DNA from: Acholeplasmataceae bacterium
GTDB lineage: Bacteria > Bacillota_I > Bacilli_A > Acholeplasmatales > Acholeplasmataceae
Assembly: GCA_021108415.1 (NCBI GenBank)
Contig: JAIOQX010000003.1
Coordinates: forward strand, 1 to 64,000
Direction: 5' to 3'
Length of the DNA stretch: 64,000 nt
A program made the position numbers and the translations under genes. The first letter of the stretch is position 1. Each line of letters begins with the position of its first letter. The notes below the pieces were generated by a model that was not told the origin of the DNA, searched no databases, and worked only from the letters and a program-made list of their open reading frames with translations. Below are positions 45,836-55,053 of this stretch, one piece after another.

Positions 45836-46359
45836 TTCGCATATTTTTTGAAATATTATAATTTTTGAACAATAGTCATTATTTCATATGTTTAGCGAGA
45901 GAAGAGGTGCACAGATTTTTAATAATGGTGCGTAATTGAAGCAAAATAGGTCATTTAACACACACATCAAACTAAGTGGTCTTAGAAATTACTTGTTTTG
46001 GATGTAAGGATTACTTATCAACATAAAAAAACCGGACACAAACAGATGTGTATTAGAATAACCAATTTATTTTCTATTTTTGATGAAACTTTTACTTTTT
46101 TTGGAAATATCATATAAAAATTTATCGTGAATAGCACTTTTTATTGAGAATCAAACGTAATCATTAATGATGAAAAGACAAATATAATCAAGAATACAAT
46201 ATGGAATTAATCATACAAAATATGGTTGATTCCATTTTTTAACAAACATATTACAAAATTAATAGAAAAAATGGAAATTTATTTCAAAATCTTCATAATT
46301 ATCTAGTCATTCATCTTGTATTCACATTGTTTTTGTATACTACGAGTGAGGTGAAAGAA
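45836..46359. other. Non-coding stretch with repeat D and a terminator
   Basis: No gene is visible. Bases 45927-45953 match 55917-55943 at 25 of 27 positions (GGTGCGTAATTG..GCAAAATAGGTCA). A long hairpin lies at 46201-46241: ATGGAATTAATCAT pairs with ATGGTTGATTCCAT (12 of 14 by strict complement), followed by six Ts, a terminator with no gene immediately before it. A promoter-like TATACT is at 46336-46341. Confidence 0.55.
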
Positions 46360-46686
46360 ATGAAAAAGACGAATATAGTATTATTGATATTAGGAATAGT
46401 GGTTTTCTTATTTGTAGTAGGGTTAACTTTTTTTGGTTCTAATTATTATGGATCGAATCATATGTGGAATCAAGGGTACTTTTTTTCAGGTTGGATGATG
46501 CCATTAGGCATGATTGGTATGGTTGCGTTTTGGATTTTCATTGCATATGTATTGTTTAGATGGACTGGAACATCTATCAATAACAGCGAAAATGCAGAAA
46601 CACATTTAAAAGAAAGATTATCCAGAGGAGAAATCACGATTCAAGAATATGAAGAAATTCTAAAAAAAATAAAGGAGAATAAGTAG
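46360..46686 (+). CDS. SHOCT-domain membrane protein
   Basis: A 108-residue protein with two helices (about 4-25 and 42-65) around a Gly/Tyr/Met-rich loop (SNYYGSNHMWNQGYFFSGWMMP), then a SHOCT-type tail LKERLSRGEITIQEYEEILKKI. AGGTG precedes the ATG at 46360. Such small SHOCT proteins are often found beside copper-export genes. It adjoins the next gene with no gap, so it is first in the copper operon. Confidence 0.7.
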   Translation: MKKTNIVLLILGIVVFLFVVGLTFFGSNYYGSNHMWNQGYFFSGWMMPLGMIGMVAFWIFIAYVLFRWTGTSINNSENAETHLKERLSRGEITIQEYEEILKKIKENK

Positions 46687-47127
46687 ATGAAAACAAGAAC
46701 ACTAATTGTAATAGGAGTACTGCTAGTAGCTATATTTTTTGCAGCAAAATCGAATTTTGTACAAGCTTCATTTAATAGTGGATTACCTACAAGTAACGAT
46801 GAAAACAATTATGGGTATGGAATGATGGGTGGATATGGGTATGGAATGATGGGTGGATATGGTTATGGAATGATGGGTGGATATTATGATGAGGATGACT
46901 TCTGCTTCAATATTGATGACAATACACCATCTTATGAATGGTTGTATGCACATCTTAATGTAGAAGATCAAGCCTTGGTTGACGCTAAATACATAGATTT
47001 GGTTTCAGCGGTTGACTTTTCCAAAATGACGCTTGATGAGCAACAAACTGCAATCGATGATATCAAAGTTGCCCTCGTTACCTTTATTGAAGATAGTGGC
47101 TTTACACTTACCCCTTTTAGACCATGA
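46687..47127 (+). CDS. Secreted Met-rich repeat protein (putative copper binder)
   Basis: A 146-residue exported protein. An N-terminal signal or anchor (LIVIGVLLVAIFFAA) is followed by three copies of GYGYGMMG (about residues 42-65) and a C-terminal helical domain (75-146) containing WLYAHLNVEDQALVDAKY. The repeats are rich in Met and Tyr; methionine clusters on exported proteins often bind Cu(I), so a copper-scavenging or storage role is inferred. I do not recognise the C-terminal domain. Its stop overlaps the CueP gene by 4 bp. Confidence 0.6.
   Translation: MKTRTLIVIGVLLVAIFFAAKSNFVQASFNSGLPTSNDENNYGYGMMGGYGYGMMGGYGYGMMGGYYDEDDFCFNIDDNTPSYEWLYAHLNVEDQALVDAKYIDLVSAVDFSKMTLDEQQTAIDDIKVALVTFIEDSGFTLTPFRP
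46810..46881 (+). repeat. Three tandem 24-bp coding repeats
   Basis: Unit TATGGGTATGGAATGATGGG plus TGGA, three times without gaps; copies differ at one base. Encodes YGYGMMGG units. The near identity suggests recent expansion or ongoing slippage. Confidence 0.95.
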
Positions 47128-47681
47128 AATACATCATTTCAGGAGTTACGTTAATACTCCTGGTCGTAGGGGCATTCTTATTATTTAAATCACCAAGTTC
47201 AATAGATCCATTGGTCGCATATGGAATGGATCAATTGTCGGTGACGGAGCTTGTGGCACAACTTGAGAACAGAACAGACGAGCCTAAAACCTTGAAAGCA
47301 AATATTGATAGTTCTGGACTGAATATCACCGCAAATGGTCAATCAGTGAAGGTTGACCTGCCATCTGACATGTTTTATTTGTCATTCGCTCCATATATCA
47401 ATACAACACATCCTTGTGGCATTCATAATTTGATCTCTTGTCGTGGGGAATTAAAACAAGAAGAATTTCATGTCTTAATCTCAGATGATTTAGGAAATAT
47501 CATCATCGATGAATATATGGAGTCTTTCGCCAATGGCTTTTTAGGTGTGTGGATACCTTCTAATATGAACGGAACTATATCCATCACGTATCAAGGATTA
47601 ATCGCAACAACTTTAATCTCGTCTTTTTCAGGCGATAATACATGTCTTACTACATTGGAGTTAACAAATGAAATCAATTAA
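47124..47681 (+). CDS. cueP: CueP-family copper-binding protein
   Basis: Extracytoplasmic copper-binding protein, anchored here by an N-terminal helix (about 4-22). The three cysteines Cys98, Cys106 (THPCGIHNLISC) and Cys174 (NTC) have spacings of 8 and 68, the same as Cys96, Cys104 and Cys172 of Salmonella CueP. The PCxxHxLxSCxGEL motif is diagnostic. Length 185. It overlaps its neighbours on both sides, in an operon with a chaperone, a two-component system and a copper ATPase. CueP takes over periplasmic copper handling in enterics; here the site would be the outer membrane face. Confidence 0.88.
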   Translation: MKYIISGVTLILLVVGAFLLFKSPSSIDPLVAYGMDQLSVTELVAQLENRTDEPKTLKANIDSSGLNITANGQSVKVDLPSDMFYLSFAPYINTTHPCGIHNLISCRGELKQEEFHVLISDDLGNIIIDEYMESFANGFLGVWIPSNMNGTISITYQGLIATTLISSFSGDNTCLTTLELTNEIN

Positions 47682-47895
47682 AATTAGCATAAAAGGGATC
47701 CACTGCGGAGGGTGTCTAAATCGGATTAATCAGATTATTACAATTCAGGGAGGGGATCGGTTTGATTTTGATTTTGCAACCATGACAGGAACCATTGCTT
47801 ATGAAGGTAATTTAGAGCATGTTTCCGATTTTTCAAATGCAATTGAAAATGCTGGATATCAAGTACATATATTATCGGTTCAAGAAGAAGATTGA
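47668..47895 (+). CDS. HMA-domain copper chaperone (CopZ-like)
   Basis: A 75-residue single heavy-metal-associated domain with the metal site GIHCGGC. It would carry Cu(I) in the cytosol to the ATPase. The predicted ferredoxin-like strands and helices fit the length. The start overlaps the CueP stop by 14 bp, and no strong ribosome site is seen, implying coupled translation. The second half is acidic and diverges from typical CopZ. Confidence 0.8.
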   Translation: MKSIKISIKGIHCGGCLNRINQIITIQGGDRFDFDFATMTGTIAYEGNLEHVSDFSNAIENAGYQVHILSVQEED

Positions 47896-47931
47896 AATTA
47901 CTCGTTTCTTCTTGACTATAAGTTTGTCTAA

Positions 47932-47960
47932 TTGTGGAATAGAAAGTTATCGAGTATAAT
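47932..47960 (+). promoter_or_regulatory. Probable promoter of the two-component system
   Basis: TTGTGG (47932-47937), 17-nt spacer, TATAAT (47955-47960), 22 nt before the response-regulator start. Confidence 0.65.
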
Positions 47961-47982
47961 GTATACGTTAGGTGGTGATTTC

Positions 47983-48666
47983 ATGAACTTATTGATTGTA
48001 GAAGACAATCGAAAAATCAATGATCTTTTAGCAGTGTTTTCAAGACAAGACAGTCATAATGTAACTCAAACCTTTTCGGCAGAAGAAGCCTTAAATGTTC
48101 TTTCATTAAAATCATATGATGTCATACTAACTGATTTGATGCTGCCAAAGATGCAAGGTGAAGAGTTTGTTAAAAAGATTAGAAGTATTAGTGATATTTA
48201 TATTATTGTAATTACTGCTAAGATTGAGATTAATGAAAAATTAGATCTACTTTCATTAGGTGCAGATGATTATATAACAAAACCATTTTCAGTTGAAGAA
48301 GTTATGCTCAAACTTAAGAATGTTGATAAAAGATTACTAGCGACATTACCACTTATACATTCATATGAGAAGGGTTTATTAAAAATAATGCCATTGAATA
48401 GAGAAGTATACGTTCAGAGTAAGATAGTAAATCTTACTAAATATGAATATGATCTTCTATGGTATTTAGCAACCAATAGAAATCGAATTTTCAATCGAGA
48501 TCAACTCATCGAAATTTGCTTTTCTGATAGTGAAGCTTTTGATAGAGTAATTGATGCATATATTAAAAATATACGTAGGAAACTTCAAGACGATGCCAAT
48601 AACCCAAAATACATCAAGACTCACTATGGTATTGGATATGAGTTTGTAGGTGAGTTAGATGATTAG
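47983..48666 (+). CDS. OmpR-family response regulator
   Basis: Two-component regulator of 227 residues. The receiver domain shows LIVEDN, phosphoacceptor Asp in TDLMLPKM and Lys in ITKPFS; the C-terminal winged helix shows RDQLIEICF and DAYIKNIRRKLQDD. GGTGGTG precedes the ATG at 47983. It overlaps the kinase gene by 8 bp. Placement in the copper module suggests CopR/CusR-like control of copper genes. Confidence 0.92.
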   Translation: MNLLIVEDNRKINDLLAVFSRQDSHNVTQTFSAEEALNVLSLKSYDVILTDLMLPKMQGEEFVKKIRSISDIYIIVITAKIEINEKLDLLSLGADDYITKPFSVEEVMLKLKNVDKRLLATLPLIHSYEKGLLKIMPLNREVYVQSKIVNLTKYEYDLLWYLATNRNRIFNRDQLIEICFSDSEAFDRVIDAYIKNIRRKLQDDANNPKYIKTHYGIGYEFVGELDD

Positions 48667-49891
48667 TTTTAAAATATTTTTCAAACAAAGAATGGCGAGA
48701 TTTCTAATCGTAATGTTTGCAAGTTTATTATTACTTTCCAATCTTTCAGTCTACCTGATTGCAAATGTTCAATCAACAAGACAGATCGAACGTCAAGATG
48801 CAGCTTTTGCTACATTGTTAGAACACCTAATAATTTATGAGAGCGTGGACACATCAATAGTCTATGCAGAGCATTATACACATGCACATCGCATAAATCT
48901 TATTTATAAAGATGAAAACAATAATATCCTTTATCAAAGCGATGTACTACCCAATAATGGAAAACAAATCAATCTTTACAATGACGCAAATGAAAAAATA
49001 GGTGAAGTTACTTTAGATTATCAACCGTCATTTATTAGTGCTGAAGTGACAGTTGGGTTGATTGTTTATAATGTATTTTCGTTAATGCTATTTTCAAGCA
49101 TACTTATCATCCTTTTTAAGTATCTGAACAAGCAAAATGCGATTTTACAAAAGGACATGAACAACATTGGGAAGGAACAAGAAGTATTTACATTTAAAGA
49201 CATATCAAATATAAACGAACGATATGTAAAAGCCTTGAAAATTGAAAAAGATTTGATAGAAATGCAGAAGCACTATGTACAATTACTAGCTCATGATGTG
49301 AAGACTCCTTTAACCGTTATGAAAGCATATCTTGAAGGAGTTAAATTAGGAAGGCTTAAGTTTGATGAAAAAATTAATGAGGACTTGCTTTCAGAGATAG
49401 ATTCAATAGAAAAATTAGTTCCCCAAATTATTGCTATGGATATAATACAGATTGAAAAAACGCAGAATATTGCACCAATAATTGAAAACCAACTTAAAAA
49501 ATTACAAGAAGTTTTTATGACAAAAAATATTACTTTGAATTATAGTTTAGACAATTTTGAAATGAAAGTATCCGAATATGATATTACAAGAATTATTGAA
49601 CATCTCGTATTCAACGCATTCTATTATAGTAATGCTAAAAGCTCAGTACAAGTAACATTGGATGCTTCAAGTCATATGTTAACAGTAGCTGATACTGGAA
49701 TAGGCATGACTCAAAAAACAATTAACGAAATATATAATGGACCACACAGAAGCGAGTCATCTGCTAAATACAATAAAAAAGGAAATGGCATTGGTCTTCA
49801 AATTGTATTTGAGATTATAAAAAGAATGAATGCAAGTATTGCAATTGAAAGTGAGATTGGAATAGGAACAAAAATATCAATCAGTTTCTAA
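48659..49891 (+). CDS. Sensor histidine kinase
   Basis: Membrane kinase of 410 residues: helix 1 (about 13-35), a 90-residue extracellular sensor, helix 2 (about 130-152), then a HisKA domain with the phosphorylated His in LLAHDVKTPLTVMKAYLEG and a HATPase with N box (IIEHLVFNAFYYSN) and G boxes (ADTGIGMT, GNGIGL). The partner is the overlapping response regulator. The sensor contains several His residues (AEHYTHAHR) that could bind metal (inference). Confidence 0.9.
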   Translation: MISFKIFFKQRMARFLIVMFASLLLLSNLSVYLIANVQSTRQIERQDAAFATLLEHLIIYESVDTSIVYAEHYTHAHRINLIYKDENNNILYQSDVLPNNGKQINLYNDANEKIGEVTLDYQPSFISAEVTVGLIVYNVFSLMLFSSILIILFKYLNKQNAILQKDMNNIGKEQEVFTFKDISNINERYVKALKIEKDLIEMQKHYVQLLAHDVKTPLTVMKAYLEGVKLGRLKFDEKINEDLLSEIDSIEKLVPQIIAMDIIQIEKTQNIAPIIENQLKKLQEVFMTKNITLNYSLDNFEMKVSEYDITRIIEHLVFNAFYYSNAKSSVQVTLDASSHMLTVADTGIGMTQKTINEIYNGPHRSESSAKYNKKGNGIGLQIVFEIIKRMNASIAIESEIGIGTKISISF

Positions 49892-49916
49892 TAATAATGT
49901 TTTGAAAGGAAATGAA

Positions 49917-52088
49917 ATGAAAAAAGAAGAAAAAGAAAAAACAAAAAATAGTAAAACAAATGAGAATTATAAAATGAAGACACATGTTTCTATAGATCAT
50001 AAACAAATGGATCACGAACACATGAATCATAATAAAGATAATCACGAACACATGAATCATAGTAAAGATAACCACGAACATATGGATCATAACCAAATGG
50101 ATCATGAACATATGAATCACAATAAGGAAGAACATTCACATCATAATCATCATGCACATATGGTTAAGGATTTTAAAAAGAGATTTTTTATTTCTCTAAT
50201 TATTATGGTTCCTATTCTTGCTTTATCGCCAATGATCCAAACGTTTCTAAATGTCGATTTGCGTTTCCCGGGAGATTCATATATATTGTTGTTTTTAGCA
50301 ACTTTCTTATTTATATATGGTGGTAAACCATTTTTCGTAGGAGCCGTATCTGAAATTAAACAGAAATCTCCAGCAATGATGATGCTGGTTGCTTTAGCTA
50401 TTTCTGTAGCGTATATTTACAGCACATTCACAGTATTTGGATTAGCTGGCAGTGATTTCTTTTGGGAGCTTTCTACCCTCATAGTTATTATGTTGCTAGG
50501 TCATTGGCTTGAAATGAAGTCTGCTATGGGAGCATCAAAAGCGCTTGAAGCACTGATTAACCTAATGCCAGCAGAAGCACATCTTCTGATTGACGACATT
50601 AATACAAAAGATGTTTTAGTTAAAGATCTTAAAGTTGGAGATGTTGTTTTAGTTAAACCAGGAGAAAAAATTCCAGTGGATGGTATTGTTATCAAAGGGG
50701 TATCATCTGTAAATGAATCAATGGTAACAGGAGAATCAATCCCGTCTAATAAATCTGTAAAAATGGATGTGATTGGTGGGTCTATTAATGGTGATGGTGT
50801 ATTAACAGTCAAAGTTAACAAAGTTGGAGAAGATACTTTTCTTTCACAAGTAATTAAACTTGTTCAAGAAGCTCAAAATTCTAAATCAAAGACACAGAGA
50901 TTAGCAGATAAGGCAGCAAAATGGTTATTTTACATAGCTATCATCGCAGGTACATTAACATTCACATATTGGATGTTAGCTGGCTATGGACTTGCATTTG
51001 CAATGGAAAGAGCAGTAACAGTTATTATTATTGCGTGTCCTCATGCATTAGGGCTTGCTGTACCTCTAGTAACAAGCGTATCAACGAGCATTGCTGCTCA
51101 AAAGGGACTTCTAATTCGTAATAGAACAGCTTTTGAAGAAGCAAGAAAAATTGACACTGTCGTCTTTGATAAAACAGGAACGCTGACAGAGGGAAAATTT
51201 GGAGTTACAAATATAATGGCTAATTCAATTGAAAATAAAGAGTTATTACAACTTGCGCTTTCACTAGAAGCTAATTCCGAACATCCAATTGCACTTGGAA
51301 TCGTTGAGGAAGGCAAGAAACAAAATCTTTCATTATTGACAGTTGAAGATTATCAAAATATACCAGGACAAGGATTACAGGGAACTATTGAAAAACGTGT
51401 GGTCATGGTAGTTAGCCCAGGATATATGGATTTACATCAAATAGACTATGATAAATCAGAATATCAAAAGTTAGCTAATCAAGGAAGAACGATTGTATTC
51501 GTATTAAGAGATAATGTGTATTTAGGATTCATTGCCTTATCAGATATTATTAAGACAACAGCCAAAGAAGCTATTATTGCTCTTAGAGAAATGAATATAA
51601 CTTCAATTATGCTAACAGGTGATAATAAAATCGTTGCAAAAATGGTTGGAGATGCAGTTGGAATTGATCAAGTTATTGCCGAAGTGTTACCGCATGAGAA
51701 GCAAAATAAGATTCAGGAATTAATAAGCCAAAATAAAAAAGTTGTCATGACAGGTGACGGAGTCAATGATGCACCAGCACTTGCAATTGCTGATTTAGGT
51801 GTTGCCATTGGTGCAGGAACAGATGTGGCTATAGAAACCGCTGATGTCATTTTAGTCAGAAGTAATCCACTTGATGTTGTATCAATTGTAAAACTCTCAA
51901 AAGCAACACATAAAAAGATGGTACAAAATCTATTTTTAGGTACTGGTTACAACTTGATTGCTCTACCATTAGCAGCAGGTGTTTTATCTGGGATAGGTAT
52001 TATTTTATCTCCAGCAGTTGGAGCAGTTTTGATGTCATTAAGTGCGATTGTAGTTTCGATTAATGCAAAACTCCTTAAATTGAAATAG
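49917..52088 (+). CDS. copB: CopB-type copper/silver P1B ATPase with His/Met-rich N-terminus
   Basis: Copper-exporting ATPase of 723 residues. The N-terminal ~75 residues form a metal-binding tail of repeated DHEHMNH-type units instead of HMA domains. The membrane motif is CPH (IIACPHALGLAVPLV), which defines the CopB/P1B-3 group. DKTGTLTEG, SEHPIA and GDGVNDAPALAIADLG are intact. The ATG at 49917 has AAAGGA upstream; a TTG at 49902 has none. It lies 25 bp after the sensor kinase, and is followed by a strong terminator. Confidence 0.94.
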   Translation: MKKEEKEKTKNSKTNENYKMKTHVSIDHKQMDHEHMNHNKDNHEHMNHSKDNHEHMDHNQMDHEHMNHNKEEHSHHNHHAHMVKDFKKRFFISLIIMVPILALSPMIQTFLNVDLRFPGDSYILLFLATFLFIYGGKPFFVGAVSEIKQKSPAMMMLVALAISVAYIYSTFTVFGLAGSDFFWELSTLIVIMLLGHWLEMKSAMGASKALEALINLMPAEAHLLIDDINTKDVLVKDLKVGDVVLVKPGEKIPVDGIVIKGVSSVNESMVTGESIPSNKSVKMDVIGGSINGDGVLTVKVNKVGEDTFLSQVIKLVQEAQNSKSKTQRLADKAAKWLFYIAIIAGTLTFTYWMLAGYGLAFAMERAVTVIIIACPHALGLAVPLVTSVSTSIAAQKGLLIRNRTAFEEARKIDTVVFDKTGTLTEGKFGVTNIMANSIENKELLQLALSLEANSEHPIALGIVEEGKKQNLSLLTVEDYQNIPGQGLQGTIEKRVVMVVSPGYMDLHQIDYDKSEYQKLANQGRTIVFVLRDNVYLGFIALSDIIKTTAKEAIIALREMNITSIMLTGDNKIVAKMVGDAVGIDQVIAEVLPHEKQNKIQELISQNKKVVMTGDGVNDAPALAIADLGVAIGAGTDVAIETADVILVRSNPLDVVSIVKLSKATHKKMVQNLFLGTGYNLIALPLAAGVLSGIGIILSPAVGAVLMSLSAIVVSINAKLLKLK

Positions 52089-52131
52089 ATAGTTTTAAAT
52101 TTGTAGAAAGTATTAGACTTAATATCGACAC

Positions 52132-52165
52132 AAAAAGATGGAATTTTTATGTTTCATCTTTTTAA
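52132..52165 (+). terminator. Terminator of the copper operon
   Basis: Perfect 9-bp stem AAAAAGATG/CATCTTTTT with a 14-nt AT-rich loop. Confidence 0.75.
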
Positions 52166-52329
52166 ATATTTAAATTCGAACAAGATTTATGTATAGGAGT
52201 ATTATCAAATGATATTTGTTATATATTTTTGTGAAATCTAGAATGAAAACAATAAAAAGTTGTCAAGTGGTTACTTAGTTTTTGTGATGATTGTGCTAAA
52301 AGCTGTAAGCTTCTAGTGCACAAAAAGTA

Positions 52330-52595
52330 AACTTGGCATAACTCCAGAGTAAAACATGCTATTTTTTTAGTGAAAAACATGATAAACTTAGTAATGACAA
52401 GACATCGATAGAGCATTGGTCTAATACGATTTGTATAAGGCCTTTTTTGTCTTAATAGAGCCTTTTCGATTTTTGACCATGTGTTAAAATGTGTTGCCAT
52501 GTAGATGTTGAATGACCCATTTTAAGACAATATACATTTTCTTTTACACGATTACAATTAGAATTACACGATTTAAGGAACTTTTACATGATTAC
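52330..52595 (+). repeat. Flanking repeat B (core, terminator, iterons)
   Basis: Part of a 635-bp gene-free stretch. The core 52330-52405 is 73/76 identical to 41527-41602. It continues with a hairpin GGTCTAATAC/GTATAAGGCC and six Ts (52417-52448). Three TTACACGATT-type iterons follow at 52542-52555, 52563-52575 and 52581-52595, about 20 nt apart, at the same distance from the core as in repeat A. The rest of 52166-52723 shows nothing else. Confidence 0.75.
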
Positions 52596-52723
52596 ATAAA
52601 ATTATATAAGGATGCATTTTTGCACTGCCTCGAAAAAGTGGGATACACAATATCCATCTTGACACACAAATTATTCTGTGATAAAGTACTGATTATAAAC
52701 AAACTAGATCTCGGGAGGGAATT

Positions 52724-54292
52724 ATGAGACAATATTTAGTTAGAAAATCAACTATTGTTATTTTAGTGGTTTTTGTATGTGTTGGCTTTTCTATTTTCAT
52801 TAGAGGAAATGATTTAAAGCCGTTAGAAAGAACAGTTGATGTTAATTTATTGGCAAATCAGCAATCAGGAATTGATTATTTAGAAACTTTTGATAACGCA
52901 GAGTTAAAAAACGGTATAGATGAAATTACCTACATAGGATATAAGAATATCAAAGATTTTTATACTGTTGATTATTTATCAGAGACAAATGATGATTTAT
53001 CTGAATATAGAATTTCTTTTGAAGTGCTCTATATAAAATCATTGGATTTACTATATATAGATGTTAGTTTGATTGACACATATAACAATATTGTAGATAC
53101 AATGACATTAAATGGATATGCATTTAAAGACACTGATGAGATTAGAAATGTAGAATTTGACTTGTATGGCTACTCATTTTATGCAACAGATTTGTTATCA
53201 GACGACACAATTGATGAAGTTGCTATAAACAGTAATTTTGTATTAGCTATTATGACTGGTGATGGTGGAGTTAGTGGTGGAATTGTTTATCCCATTGTTA
53301 ATGTTAGTAATTCAATTGTAGGTATCGATGATGCGATAAACAATGCAGAAGCATATCTTAATCCACCTGACATTTGGTATGATGGACCAATGAAGTATTT
53401 TATGTGGAAAGTCAAATTAGAAATGGCTAAAGATGATTTTATAATTAATTCTGCATTAGAAACAGAAGCTATTGAGGATGGTAAATTAGTTGGATCAAAT
53501 GGATATATCGGTAATCAAAGTAATTCTACATGGGATTCATGGGAGTATGGATTATCAAATTTAGGAGATGCTGGTTGTGGTATTTTTGCTATGTTTAACT
53601 TTTTAAAAGATACCGGATACGATCCACATTTATCGACTTTGATCGCATTGACACAATTAATGAATGCTGATGTTGCGTTTGGCCTATTTGGTACAAACGC
53701 ATATCCAGACGACATGTTATTTATGGAGACAACAGTTTTTGATTCAATCATCCAAAATTATATAATACCAATCGCCGTAGATGTGATTCCTAAAATTGCA
53801 GCTACATTGATTAACACACAGTTCGAAAATGCAAGTGACTGGTGGTTGAGATGGTTTGGATGGACATATGATGTGCAAGTTGTTGCAACAACTGCAGTTA
53901 TTGAAACCGCATTTTTTGCACTTTTTGTAACTGCTGATGCTTTAGTAGAATGGTATTGGAGTTCGACTAGTAGCGTAACTGAAGTATTATCGCTTTATGG
54001 ATTTAATGATATGTCAAACACAACAAACCTAGATTCCTTTATTACAAATTCTGAAGGATCACAGTATTTCATTGTTAGTTTTTGGTATGATATTGAATCT
54101 TCTACAAATACAATCGATTTTACTGGGAGTGCTCACACTGTATTTGTTAGAAGACTTAGTACAGGAAATTTTAGAGTATTTAATTTATATGGAAATGGTA
54201 TTTATTATGATTATACTGATTTATATAAAGTTATTGATAGCGATTTAAACTACGCAAGAATCAAACTGCTATCTGGAATAGGATTTTATTGA
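52724..54292 (+). CDS. Exported protein with possible papain-like cysteine peptidase domain
   Basis: A 522-residue protein with an N-terminal membrane helix (about 8-27) and a largely extracellular body. I do not recognise the family. LSNLGDAGCGIFAMFNFL places Cys285 in a context resembling the catalytic Cys of C39-like/papain-fold peptidases (GCGPTA-type), GSAHTVFVRR provides His471 and NLYG a possible third residue (Asn487). The first 250 residues look like an independent beta-rich domain. GGGAGGG precedes the ATG. The stop overlaps or abuts the lipoprotein gene. Neighbouring protease and lipoprotein suggest an extracellular proteolytic unit. Confidence 0.5.
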   Translation: MRQYLVRKSTIVILVVFVCVGFSIFIRGNDLKPLERTVDVNLLANQQSGIDYLETFDNAELKNGIDEITYIGYKNIKDFYTVDYLSETNDDLSEYRISFEVLYIKSLDLLYIDVSLIDTYNNIVDTMTLNGYAFKDTDEIRNVEFDLYGYSFYATDLLSDDTIDEVAINSNFVLAIMTGDGGVSGGIVYPIVNVSNSIVGIDDAINNAEAYLNPPDIWYDGPMKYFMWKVKLEMAKDDFIINSALETEAIEDGKLVGSNGYIGNQSNSTWDSWEYGLSNLGDAGCGIFAMFNFLKDTGYDPHLSTLIALTQLMNADVAFGLFGTNAYPDDMLFMETTVFDSIIQNYIIPIAVDVIPKIAATLINTQFENASDWWLRWFGWTYDVQVVATTAVIETAFFALFVTADALVEWYWSSTSSVTEVLSLYGFNDMSNTTNLDSFITNSEGSQYFIVSFWYDIESSTNTIDFTGSAHTVFVRRLSTGNFRVFNLYGNGIYYDYTDLYKVIDSDLNYARIKLLSGIGFY

Positions 54293-54294
54293 AA

Positions 54295-55053
54295 ATGAAA
54301 AATAAAATATTATTGATTACAGTTTTATTTATTTCAATTTGTATGCTATCATCATGTTTATCATACAAAACGTATATATATGATGAAAATGTTAAGTGGC
54401 AAACTGAAAATGATCGACTATTCATATTCATTCAAGGACCATCAAACGAGCACTCAGGTTTTTCTAGAATAATGATCAATGGTGAATTTATTGATGCCTA
54501 TGTACAGTTTGGGGGAAACATTCCACGAATAACTCTATATTTAGAGGATGCAATTGATAGCCAAACAATAAATATTGAACAGGATTCTTTGATACATTTT
54601 AGAATGAATATTATTGATAAAACAACGATTGAGCTTTCGGTTGAATATAATAATACTAATGACAGTTTTTTCGACAATTTACTCTTTAAAATCTATCGCA
54701 GCAATATCTCAGAAGATGAATTAAATGCAAGATACTATTTTAATGAAATTGCCTCTGACAATATAAAATTTTATAATATCTCTAATGATATGACTATCGA
54801 ACATGATAAACATACTATTTTTGATGGTGAAGCAAAAGGAACTATCAACTTTAATAATCAAGTTTTTGACATTAGAATAGACTATTTAGATGATGACAAA
54901 TTTGAGATCTATGATAGCAATAACAATGAGCTACTTTTTAGCGGACAATATATATCTACAAAAGAATATATAGATTTAATATTGGATTCAAATGATTTTT
55001 ATCCAAGTAGTTTGAGTTCAATTAAATTAGAAATTGTCCAACCTGGTCTATGA
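54295..55053 (+). CDS. Lipoprotein of unknown function
   Basis: A 252-residue lipoprotein (MKNKILLITVLFISICMLSS, then the lipid Cys in LSSCLS). The mature part is rich in Asp, Asn, Ile and Tyr, and looks beta-rich, with no recognised domain. The start could instead be the TTG two codons earlier, which is closer to AGGA and overlaps the upstream stop. It overlaps the serine-protease gene by 4 bp, so it belongs to a three-gene operon and may be a substrate, inhibitor or partner of the proteases. Confidence 0.6.
   Translation: MKNKILLITVLFISICMLSSCLSYKTYIYDENVKWQTENDRLFIFIQGPSNEHSGFSRIMINGEFIDAYVQFGGNIPRITLYLEDAIDSQTINIEQDSLIHFRMNIIDKTTIELSVEYNNTNDSFFDNLLFKIYRSNISEDELNARYYFNEIASDNIKFYNISNDMTIEHDKHTIFDGEAKGTINFNNQVFDIRIDYLDDDKFEIYDSNNNELLFSGQYISTKEYIDLILDSNDFYPSSLSSIKLEIVQPGL

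Noticed and set aside
49881-50135. Leftward frame opposite the start of the copper ATPase gene (rich in Met, His, Ile, Phe)
   Set aside because: It is the antisense of the repetitive His/Met codons of CopB and lacks a ribosome site and its own context.
41527-52405. Repeats A and B as attL/attR of the tRNA-Leu element
   Set aside because: Neither contains tRNA-Leu sequence. They may bound a separate insertion, but not a tRNA-targeted one.
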